Assembly (NCBI GenBank): GCA_937898675.1
Contig: CALEJB010000022.1
Span: 1-25,743 of the forward strand
Source of the DNA: an uncultured Prevotellaceae bacterium
GTDB taxonomy: Bacteria; Bacteroidota; Bacteroidia; Bacteroidales; Muribaculaceae
DNA length: 25,743 bases
Direction: 5' to 3'
In this document: piece after piece, positions 1-7,255 of the stretch
Layout of the letters: the number at the start of each line of letters is the position of its first letter
Numbering within the stretch: position 1 is the stretch's first letter
Notes under the pieces: generated by a model
What the model saw: the letters and a program-made list of their open reading frames with translations, nothing else
Told to the model about the DNA's origin: nothing
Database searches by the model: none
Program-made: the position numbers and the translations under genes

Positions 1-74
1 ATTTTACAATTTTTTAGACCACTATTTTCGATAATTTCTTATCCCGAACTGGCGTCTTATTTATAAAATCGGCG

Positions 75-82
75 TAACTTTG
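75..82 (+). promoter_or_regulatory. Bacteroidetes -7 box for the BASS transporter gene
   Basis: TAACTTTG matches the TAnnTTTG -7 consensus exactly. No convincing TTTG -33 element lies 19-21 bp upstream, so the call rests on the -7 box and its place before the gene. Transcription would begin near 88-90 and give a leader of about 100 nt containing a small reading frame. Confidence 0.5.
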
Positions 83-110
83 CAGTGGCAAAAACGGCGT
101 CATTCCTTGA

Positions 111-179
111 ATGGCACATGCTTGGAGAATGCCCATGAATACTGGGATTTACCAAAACAACAGAAAACCAAATCATTAA
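111..179 (+). other. Possible 22-residue leader reading frame
   Basis: An ATG at 111 opens a 22-codon frame (MAHAWRMPMN...) that stops at 177-179, nine bases before the transporter ATG. It lies wholly inside the predicted leader. The transporter's AAGGA ribosome site (181-185) begins directly after its stop, so ribosomes finishing this frame would sit on that site. There is no clear ribosome site of its own and no recognisable homology. It may be chance. Confidence 0.2.
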
Positions 180-188
180 CAAGGAATC

Positions 189-1034
189 ATGAATACTATC
201 TGGATTGTATTGCCCATCTTAACGCTGCTCATGTTTGAATTGGGCTTGAACCTCAAACTCGCCGACTTCAAACTGTTCAAGACGCGACCGCTGCCCGTGC
301 TGGCCGGTCTCATCGGCCAAATCGTGCTGCTGCCGCTGCTGGCGTGGCTTGTGGGCAAGGCCTTCGGGCTTGAAGGGCTGTTCCTCATCGGCATCATGCT
401 CATCGCGTGCTGCCCCGGCGGCAGTTCGTCCAACGTGTTCTCGATGCTGGCCAAGGGCGACGTGGCGCTGTCGGTGTCGCTCACGGCGTGCAGCAGCATC
501 ATCACGCTGGTGACCGTGCCGCTCATCATGGACTGGGTGACCACCGCGGCAGGCACCGCCGTCAACGTGCACCTGCCCGTGGGCAAACTGGTGATGCAAA
601 ACCTGGTGCTCATGTTCGTGCCCATCGTGGTGGGCATCGCCGTGCGCAAGCGCTGGAGTGCCGCCGCCGGCAAGATGCACCGTGTGCTGTCGCGCATCGC
701 GTTTCCCGCGCTCATTTTCCTCGCCACCGTGTTCTTTGTCCAGAACCGTGACGCCATCATCGCCGAGTTTGGCAAACTGGGACTCTCAATCAGCGCCCTC
801 GTCCTGCTGGCCATGACCAGCGGAGCGCTGCTGTGCTGGGCCATGCGGCTCACGGGCAAGGAGCGCCGCACCATTGTCATCGAAGTGGGCATGCAGAATG
901 CCGCCCAGGCCATCGCCATCGCCAGCAGCCCGCTGGTGTTCAACAACGACGTCATCGCCATCCCCGCCATCATCTACGCGCTGATGATGAACATCATCCT
1001 CATCGCCTACGTCGCCATCGTCAAGCGCCGCTGA
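189..1034 (+). CDS. Bile acid:sodium symporter (BASS) family transporter
   Basis: This 281-residue inner-membrane protein is hydrophobic throughout, with about 8-10 predicted membrane segments. It carries two regions typical of the BASS fold: CCPGGSSSNVFS (residues 75-86), where a helix is broken in the membrane, and ExGxQN (E232 to N237), which carries sodium-binding side chains in characterised members. The family moves organic anions with sodium; substrates include bile acids, pantoate and keto acids, and the sequence alone does not say which applies. The start ATG follows an AAGGA ribosome site at 181-185. The gene has its own upstream -7 box and is separated from parE by a second promoter, so it is probably a single-gene unit. 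A gut bile-acid role is possible but unsupported. Confidence 0.85.
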   Translation: MNTIWIVLPILTLLMFELGLNLKLADFKLFKTRPLPVLAGLIGQIVLLPLLAWLVGKAFGLEGLFLIGIMLIACCPGGSSSNVFSMLAKGDVALSVSLTACSSIITLVTVPLIMDWVTTAAGTAVNVHLPVGKLVMQNLVLMFVPIVVGIAVRKRWSAAAGKMHRVLSRIAFPALIFLATVFFVQNRDAIIAEFGKLGLSISALVLLAMTSGALLCWAMRLTGKERRTIVIEVGMQNAAQAIAIASSPLVFNNDVIAIPAIIYALMMNIILIAYVAIVKRR

Positions 1035-1114
1035 ACATCGCCATCGCCCCCCACAGCGTTTACTTTTATCGTTAATAAACCTTATTGTTGCAAATAGTAC
1101 GCGATAATTGGGGG

Positions 1115-1156
1115 AATTGTTGTATCTTTGTAAGTTAATACGCAGATACGACAATT
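1115..1156 (+). promoter_or_regulatory. parE promoter with inverted repeat across the -7 box
   Basis: TATCTTTG at 1123-1130 is a perfect -7 box 29 bp before the parE ATG. It overlaps an inverted repeat: AATTGTTGTATCT (1115-1127) and AGATACGACAATT (1144-1156) are complementary at 12 of 13 positions, with 16 bp between the arms. The left arm would lie upstream of the transcript start, so the symmetry points to a DNA operator more than an RNA hairpin. No -33 element was seen at the usual distance. Confidence 0.5.
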
Positions 1157-1159
1157 GAT

Positions 1160-3145
1160 ATGTCCCAAGACAAGAAAAATCAGATAGAGCAAGCGGCAGC
1201 CGAGGCTGCCAGCCAGCCCAATGCCAGCGACTTTGGCGGCTATGACCGCCTGGTCACCCTCACGCCGCGCGAGCACATACGCCAGCGCCCGGGCATGTAC
1301 ATCGGCAAACTGGGCGACGGCTCGCAGAATGACGACGGTATCTATGTCCTCATCAAGGAGGTCATCGACAACAGCATCGACGAGTTCAACACGGGCTACG
1401 CCAAGCCCAATATCGACATCGATGTGGCGGACGGCACAGTGAGCATACGCGACTACGGCCGCGGCATCCCACTGGACCAGGTGAAGGCGGCATCGTCGAA
1501 GATGAACACCGGCGCCAAGTATGACACCCAGACCTACAAGCGGTCGGTGGGACTTAATGGCGTGGGCATCAAGGCGGTGAACGCCCTGTCCACCCACTTC
1601 CACATCCGCTCGGTGCGCGACGGGCAGTGCTCGAGCGTCACCTACAGCGAGGGCATCGTCAAGGAGGAGAGCGGCATCGTCGCCGCCGCCGAGGGCGAGG
1701 AAAACGGCACCCTGGTGCAGTTCACCCCCGACGCCGGCATCTTCAAGAACTATGAGTTCCGCGACGACATCATCGAGCAGATGATCAAGAACTACTCGTT
1801 CCTGAACACCGGCTTGACGCTGACGCTCAACGGCAAGAAATACCACTCGCGCAACGGCCTAAGCGACCTGGTGAAGGAGAACATGACCAACGACCCGCTG
1901 TACCCGCTCATGCACTTCACGGGCGACGACATCGAGGTGGTCATCACCCATGCCGCGCAGTTGGGCGAGGAGTTCTACTCGTTTGTCAACGGCCAGCACA
2001 CCACCCAGGGCGGCACTCACCAGAGCGCCTTCCGCGAGGCCCTGTCGAGGACCATCAAGGAGTTCTACGGCAAGAACTTTGAGTACAGCGACATCCGCAA
2101 CGGCGTGGTCGCCGCCATCAGCATCAAGGTCGAGGAACCCGTGTTTGAGTCACAAACCAAAATCAAACTGGGCAGCAGCATCATGTGGAAGGACGGCCCC
2201 ACCATCTACAAGTACATCAACGACTTCATCAAGAAGGAACTTGACGACTACCTGCACAAGGCGCCCGAGACCGCCGAGGTGCTGCTCAAGAAGATACAGG
2301 ACAACGAGCGCGAGCGCAAGGCCATTGCCGGTGTGAGCAAGCAAGTGCGCGAAAACGTGAAGAAGGCGGCGCTGCACAACGACAAACTGCGCGACTGCCG
2401 CGTGCACTTCAACGACGCGCGCGCCCCCAAGGGCAACGACCGCCGCGACGAGAGTTGCATCTTCATCACCGAGGGTCTGTCGGCAAGCGGCTCGATCACC
2501 AAGATACGCGACGTGGAGACACAGGCCGTGTTCTCGCTGCGCGGCAAGCCGCTCAACACCTTTGGGCTCGACCCCAAGAAGGTGATTACCAATGTCGAGT
2601 TCGCCCTGCTGCAGGCCGCGCTCAACATCGAGGACGGCATTGACGGCCTGCGTTACAACAAGGTCATCATCGCCACCGATGCCGATGTTGACGGCATGCA
2701 CATCCGCCTGCTGCTGTTGACCTACTTCCTGCAGTTCTGCCCCGAACTGGTCAAGACCGGCCACCTGTATATCCTGCAGACGCCGCTGTTCCGCGTGCTC
2801 AACAAAAAGGAGGCCAAGCGCAAGTCGCGCAGCGGCAAGCGCGAGGCCAAGGCACAAAAGCCCGAGACCTACTACTGCTACAGCGACGAGGAGCGCCTGG
2901 CGGCCCTGAACAAGCTGGGCGACAATGCTGAGATCACGCGATTCAAAGGCCTGGGCGAAATCTCGCCAGAGGAGTTTGTGGACTTCATCGGTCCCGAGAT
3001 GCGCCTCGACCGCGTGCAGTTGCGCAAAGAGGACTCGGTGAAGCAGATGCTCGCTTTTTTCATGGGCAAGAACACCATGGAACGCCAGAACTTTATTATT
3101 GACAACCTTGTGAACGAAGACGATGAAGACATCACAGTGCACTGA
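1160..3145 (+). CDS. parE: DNA topoisomerase IV subunit B
   Basis: This is the ATPase subunit of the type IIA topoisomerase that decatenates chromosomes. The 661 residues show the GHKL ATPase site (E67 and N71 in EVIDNSIDEF, DYGRGIP at 98-104, GLNGVG at 131-136), then the transducer, then the TOPRIM metal site (E438; D507, D509 and D511 in DADVDG) and the C-terminal IDNLV end typical of Bacteroidetes ParE. The length fits ParE and not the longer GyrB. Two oddities: the TOPRIM motif reads EGLSA (438-442) where GyrB/ParE proteins usually have EGDSA, and a lysine/arginine-rich stretch at about 551-568 looks like an insertion compared with remembered relatives. parC is not in this window. The stop overlaps coaD by 23 bp. 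Confidence 0.93.
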   Translation: MSQDKKNQIEQAAAEAASQPNASDFGGYDRLVTLTPREHIRQRPGMYIGKLGDGSQNDDGIYVLIKEVIDNSIDEFNTGYAKPNIDIDVADGTVSIRDYGRGIPLDQVKAASSKMNTGAKYDTQTYKRSVGLNGVGIKAVNALSTHFHIRSVRDGQCSSVTYSEGIVKEESGIVAAAEGEENGTLVQFTPDAGIFKNYEFRDDIIEQMIKNYSFLNTGLTLTLNGKKYHSRNGLSDLVKENMTNDPLYPLMHFTGDDIEVVITHAAQLGEEFYSFVNGQHTTQGGTHQSAFREALSRTIKEFYGKNFEYSDIRNGVVAAISIKVEEPVFESQTKIKLGSSIMWKDGPTIYKYINDFIKKELDDYLHKAPETAEVLLKKIQDNERERKAIAGVSKQVRENVKKAALHNDKLRDCRVHFNDARAPKGNDRRDESCIFITEGLSASGSITKIRDVETQAVFSLRGKPLNTFGLDPKKVITNVEFALLQAALNIEDGIDGLRYNKVIIATDADVDGMHIRLLLLTYFLQFCPELVKTGHLYILQTPLFRVLNKKEAKRKSRSGKREAKAQKPETYYCYSDEERLAALNKLGDNAEITRFKGLGEISPEEFVDFIGPEMRLDRVQLRKEDSVKQMLAFFMGKNTMERQNFIIDNLVNEDDEDITVH

Positions 3146-3641
3146 CAACAACAACAATGCGGGCGAACGCGTGGCGCTCTTTGCCGGCTCGTTTGACCCC
3201 TTTACCCGCGGCCACGAGTCCATCGTGCGGCGCGCGCTGCCGCTGTTTGACCGCGTGGTCATCGCCACAGGCATCAACGCGGGCAAGAGCCCCCTCATGA
3301 CCATGGAGCAGCGCAAGGCGTGGATCGAGAGCGTGTTTGCCGGCGAGCCGCGCGTGCAGGTCATCGCCTACACAGGCCTCACCGTGGACGCGGCGCGCGA
3401 TGCCGGGGCGCAGTTCATCGTTCGCGGCGTTCGCGGCGTTCAAGACTTTGAGGCCGAGATGCACCTCGCCGACGTGAACCGCGATCTGACGGGCATCGAG
3501 ACCGTGGTGCTGTTCACCCTGCCCGAGTTCAGCCACATCAGCAGCAGCGCGGTACGCGAACTCATCCACTACGGCCAGGACCCGAGCGGCTATCTGCCCG
3601 AGGGCGCCGACATGAGCCTGCTGCCAGGCGTGAACAATTAA
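3123..3641 (+). CDS. coaD: Pantetheine-phosphate adenylyltransferase
   Basis: This cytoplasmic enzyme transfers AMP from ATP to 4'-phosphopantetheine, the penultimate step of coenzyme A synthesis. The 172-residue sequence has the nucleotidyltransferase motif GSFDPFTRGH (22-31, with T28 and H31) and the C-terminal ISSSAVRE motif that binds ATP phosphates. The RGVRG segment before FEAEMHLADVNR is also typical of CoaD. The start at 3123 lies 23 bp inside parE; no later start leaves room for the first strand, so the asparagine-rich 14-residue N-terminus seems real. Translation is probably coupled to parE. Confidence 0.93.
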   Translation: MKTSQCTDNNNNAGERVALFAGSFDPFTRGHESIVRRALPLFDRVVIATGINAGKSPLMTMEQRKAWIESVFAGEPRVQVIAYTGLTVDAARDAGAQFIVRGVRGVQDFEAEMHLADVNRDLTGIETVVLFTLPEFSHISSSAVRELIHYGQDPSGYLPEGADMSLLPGVNN

Positions 3642-3670
3642 CGAATACTACCAACAATTAACACGAACAC

Positions 3671-5308
3671 ATGAAACAGATATTACTGGCATTACCCCTG
3701 TGCGCAGCCATTGCGCTGACCGCAACCGCCCAGCGCTCGATGCCGCAGGCGATGCAAAAGCTGCTCAACGCCGAGTATGCCATCTCGTCGCTGTATGTCG
3801 ACAGCGTGGACGAGGACAAACTCGTTGAGGAAGGCATCAAAGGCATGCTCGAGAGCCTGGACCCCCACTCGTCCTATACCGATGCCAAGGAGACCAAGGA
3901 ACTGGAAGAGCCCTTGCAGGGCGAATTCAGCGGCGTGGGCATACAGTTCAACATGAACCAGGACACGCTGTATGTCATCCAGACCATTCCCGGCGGACCC
4001 AGTGAGCGCGTGGGCGTGCTCGCGGGCGACCGCATCATCTATGTCAACGACACCACCATCGCGGGCGTGAAGATGAAGAACAGCGACATCCAAAAGCGCC
4101 TGCGCGGCAAGAAGGGGTCGCAGGTCACCATCAAGGTCAAGCGCCCTGGAGTGAAGGAACTCATCACCTTCCGCATCACGCGCGACAACATCCCGCTGCA
4201 CAGCATCGACGCCAGTTACATGATTAACGGGCAGACGGCCTACCTGCGCATCTCACGCTTTGGCGCCAAGACGCACGACGAGATGATGGAAGCCCTCGAC
4301 AAACTCAAGCAGCAGGGCATGACACGCCTGGTGATGGACCTGAGCGACAACGGCGGCGGATACCTCAACGCCGCCATCGACATGTGCAACGAGTTTCTAG
4401 ACCGCGGCCAGCTCATGGTCTATACCGAGGGTGACAACTCGCCGCGCAACGAGGCCCACGCCAACGGATACGGCGACTACAAGAGCCTGCCCATGGTGGT
4501 GATTGTGAACCAGTTCAGCGCCTCGGCGGCCGAAATCTTTGCCGGCGCCATGCAGGACTGGGACCGCGCCGTGGTGGTGGGACGCAGGACCTTTGGCAAG
4601 GGACTGGTGCAGCGCCCGTTCAAGTTTGAAGACGGCTCGATGATGCGCCTGACCGTGGCGCGCTACTACACCCCCAGCGGCCGCTGCATCCAGAAACCCT
4701 ACACCCGCGGCGACAAAAAGGCCTATGAGGACGAACTGCTCGACCGCTACAACATGGGCGAATACTACAGCCTGGACAGCATCCAGTTCAACGACACGCT
4801 GCGCTACACCACGCGCGTCAACGGCCGCACCATCTACGGCGGCGGCGGCGTGATGCCCGACATCTTTGTGCCCGTCGACACCACCGAGTACACCACCTAT
4901 TACCGCGACCTGACCGCCAAGGGCATCATCAACCAGTATGTCATCAACTATGTGGACAAGCACCGCAAGGACATCGCCAAGCAGTTCAAGACCATCAACG
5001 ACTTTGACATGGGCTTTGACGTGAACGACGAGATGATGCGAGACTTCATCGCGCGCGGCGAGCAGGACAGCATCAAGTATGACAAGGAGAAGTACCGCAC
5101 CAGCGAACAGATGATGAAGGACATCATCAAGGGCTTGATTGCACGCGACATCTATGGCGACCCCGGCGCCTACAGCATCATCATCAACCACCGCAATCCC
5201 GACCTCAAGGCCGCCATGGAGGTGTTCAACGACCAGGAGCGCTACAACAGGCTGCTGCGCGAGGGCAACCCCGAGTATGAGCGCCTGGTGAAGAAGGACA
5301 AGAAATAA
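3671..5308 (+). CDS. S41-family C-terminal processing peptidase (CtpA/Tsp-like)
   Basis: This is a periplasmic serine protease of the Tsp/CtpA type, which cleaves proteins near their C-termini. The 545 residues begin with a signal peptide (about 1-20, ending ATA-Q). A PDZ domain follows at about 85-165 (FSGVGIQF, then GDRIIYVNDT), then the S41 catalytic domain. By alignment to E. coli Tsp (S430/K455), the catalytic pair is S285 in FSASAAE and K310 in RRTFGKG, with the expected 25-residue spacing. A C-terminal region of about 150 residues after the catalytic core (GGGGVMPDIFVPVDTT onward) is usual in Bacteroidetes members. It starts 29 bp after coaD and ends 27 bp before the DUF1599 gene, so it is probably in the same transcript. 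Substrates are unknown. Confidence 0.9.
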   Translation: MKQILLALPLCAAIALTATAQRSMPQAMQKLLNAEYAISSLYVDSVDEDKLVEEGIKGMLESLDPHSSYTDAKETKELEEPLQGEFSGVGIQFNMNQDTLYVIQTIPGGPSERVGVLAGDRIIYVNDTTIAGVKMKNSDIQKRLRGKKGSQVTIKVKRPGVKELITFRITRDNIPLHSIDASYMINGQTAYLRISRFGAKTHDEMMEALDKLKQQGMTRLVMDLSDNGGGYLNAAIDMCNEFLDRGQLMVYTEGDNSPRNEAHANGYGDYKSLPMVVIVNQFSASAAEIFAGAMQDWDRAVVVGRRTFGKGLVQRPFKFEDGSMMRLTVARYYTPSGRCIQKPYTRGDKKAYEDELLDRYNMGEYYSLDSIQFNDTLRYTTRVNGRTIYGGGGVMPDIFVPVDTTEYTTYYRDLTAKGIINQYVINYVDKHRKDIAKQFKTINDFDMGFDVNDEMMRDFIARGEQDSIKYDKEKYRTSEQMMKDIIKGLIARDIYGDPGAYSIIINHRNPDLKAAMEVFNDQERYNRLLREGNPEYERLVKKDKK

Positions 5309-5335
5309 GGACCAATCATCAACAGCATCCCCACT

Positions 5336-5884
5336 ATGCACGACACCAACAAGCAATATGACCAAGTCATCGAGGCATGCCGCCAGCTGTTCATCGCCAA
5401 GATGAAGGACTACGGACCCTCGTGGCGCATCCTGCGCCCCCGCTCGGTCACCGACCAGATTTTCATTAAGGCCAAACGCATCCGCACCCTCGAACTCAAC
5501 GGCGAGACCAAGGTGGGCGAGGGCATCAGGCCCGAGTTCATCGGCATCATCAACTATGGCGTCATCGGCCTGATTCAACTGCAGCTGGGCTACAGCGACA
5601 TCGTTGACATCGACGCCGACCAAGCGCTGGCGCTCTACGACAAGTACATGGGCGAGACCAAGGCGCTGATGATTGCCAAGAACACCGACTACGGCGAGGC
5701 GTGGCGCGACATGCGCATCTCAAGTTACACCGACCTGATACTGACCAAGATCCAGCGCACCAAGGAGATTGAGAACCACAACGGCGCCACCATCGTGAGC
5801 GAGGGCATCGACGCCAACTATCAGGACATGATCAACTACAGCGTGTTCGCCCTCATCAAGATGGACGAAGGCGCTGGGCAATAA
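5336..5884 (+). CDS. DUF1599 (Nmad1-type) protein with internal duplication
   Basis: A 182-residue cytoplasmic protein of the DUF1599 family, which Pfam, as I recall, now names nucleotide-modification-associated domain 1. It consists of two copies of one unit (about 24-82 and 117-176) sharing DYGxxWR, SxTDxI, KxxR, ENG-like, VxEGI and INYxVxxLI; I count roughly 26 identities in 59 aligned columns with one single-residue gap. The repeated charged and aromatic residues (D, Y, W, R, E) suggest a ligand site in each half. The biochemical role is not established, and the nucleotide link comes from genomic-context work on the family, not from this sequence. It sits 15 bp before the DoxX-like gene, a pairing I recall from other Bacteroidales. 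Confidence 0.85.
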   Translation: MHDTNKQYDQVIEACRQLFIAKMKDYGPSWRILRPRSVTDQIFIKAKRIRTLELNGETKVGEGIRPEFIGIINYGVIGLIQLQLGYSDIVDIDADQALALYDKYMGETKALMIAKNTDYGEAWRDMRISSYTDLILTKIQRTKEIENHNGATIVSEGIDANYQDMINYSVFALIKMDEGAGQ

Positions 5885-5899
5885 CCACCCCACCGCATC

Positions 5900-7255
5900 A
5901 TGGCATTCAAGGCGACTATCACAAGCATCAAGGGCACGGCCTGGTGCAAGGCGGCGACATGGGCACTGCGCCTCATGGTAGGCGGCGTGTTCATCTTCTC
6001 GGGCTTTGTCAAGGGCATCGACCCCTGGGGCACCTGCTACAAGATTACCGATTACCTCAACGCCATGGGCCTGCAACAGTGGTCGGGCACGGCGTTGTTC
6101 GGTGCCGCCGCGCTCGCCGCCATTGAGTTTGTGCTGGGCGTGTGCCTCGCCGCGGGAGCCTATCGCCGCAGCGCGCCCGTGCTGGCGCTGCTCGTGCTGC
6201 TGGCGCTCACCCCTGTCACGCTGTGGAGCGCTGTCACGGGCGCCGTGCCCGACTGCGGCTGCTTTGGCGACGCGGTGCACCTGGGCGCCTGGGCCACCTT
6301 TTTCAAAAATGTGGCGCTGCTCGTGGCCACGGTGTGGCTGCTGGTGTTCAACAAAAGCGTGCGCGGCCTGTACGGGCCCGCCGTGCAATGGGTGGTCGTG
6401 GCGCTGTCGTTTGCTTTCATCATGGCTGTGGGCTACTACGGCTACTTCACCCAGCCGCTCATCGACTACCGCCCCTACCCCGAGGGCGCGCGCCTCGTGG
6501 CCGACGAAGCGATGAGCGACAGCGAGGGCGAGGACGACTTCATCTTCGTGTACAAGAAAGACGGCCAGGAACATGAGTTCACCATCGACAGCCTGCCCGA
6601 CGAGGGCGAGGGCTGGGAATATGTCACCCGCTACCACGCCAAGCGCCCGCGCGGCAAGGTCATTGTCCAGGACGGCGAGGGCAACGGCATCGCCATCCTT
6701 GACGAGGACGGCACCGACGTCACCGTGGATGTACTGGGCGAGAACCGCCGCATGGTGCTGTTGCTGTTCCCCGACCTGCCCGATGTGGGTATAGTGCACT
6801 CCTTTGCCTTGAACGAACTCAACGACGCCGCCCTGGTGGCCGACGCCGATGTCGTGGGCCTCACGCCCGCCACCCCCGAACAGGTGGAACAATGGAAAGA
6901 CCTGTCGATGGCCGCTTACCCCATCTACACCATGGATGACAGCGAACTCAAGATGCTGGCGCGCGGCAACCCCGCGGTCATCTATCTCGAGGACGGCGTC
7001 ATCAAGTGGAAGCGCACCCTGACCTCACTCGACAGCGTGGACCCCGCGGCCGAACTCAGCGACATGGGCAGCGACTATAACGCGCCGGGAACACTCCGGA
7101 GCCTGTGGATCATCTACCTGCTCGCCATGCTGGCCCTGCTGCTCATCAACCGTGCCCATGTGGCAGTGGGCAGCATCTGGCGCCGATTACGCAGCAATAA
7201 CGATGCCGAGACATCTGAAACAACAAAAGAGATCAACCAACAACAAAAACTATGA
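5900..7255 (+). CDS. BT_3928-like DoxX/MauE-type membrane protein with thioredoxin-like region
   Basis: A 451-residue inner-membrane protein. The N-terminal part (about 15-195) has four to five membrane helices of the DoxX/MauE type, with FIFSGFVKGIDPWG and the paired cysteines of PDCGCFG at about 116-122. A long soluble, probably periplasmic stretch follows. Its second half (about 280-385: VLLLFPDLPD, VVGLTPATPEQV, GNPAVIYLEDGVIKWKRTL) resembles a thioredoxin/AhpC-type fold without an obvious CxxC. One more helix (about 393-413) lies near the C-terminus. The cysteine pair and thioredoxin-like region suggest a redox or methylamine-utilisation-type function, but none is proven. Its stop overlaps the start of the kinase/AAA+ gene in an ATGA arrangement, so the two are probably translated together. 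Confidence 0.8.
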   Translation: MAFKATITSIKGTAWCKAATWALRLMVGGVFIFSGFVKGIDPWGTCYKITDYLNAMGLQQWSGTALFGAAALAAIEFVLGVCLAAGAYRRSAPVLALLVLLALTPVTLWSAVTGAVPDCGCFGDAVHLGAWATFFKNVALLVATVWLLVFNKSVRGLYGPAVQWVVVALSFAFIMAVGYYGYFTQPLIDYRPYPEGARLVADEAMSDSEGEDDFIFVYKKDGQEHEFTIDSLPDEGEGWEYVTRYHAKRPRGKVIVQDGEGNGIAILDEDGTDVTVDVLGENRRMVLLLFPDLPDVGIVHSFALNELNDAALVADADVVGLTPATPEQVEQWKDLSMAAYPIYTMDDSELKMLARGNPAVIYLEDGVIKWKRTLTSLDSVDPAAELSDMGSDYNAPGTLRSLWIIYLLAMLALLLINRAHVAVGSIWRRLRSNNDAETSETTKEINQQQKL

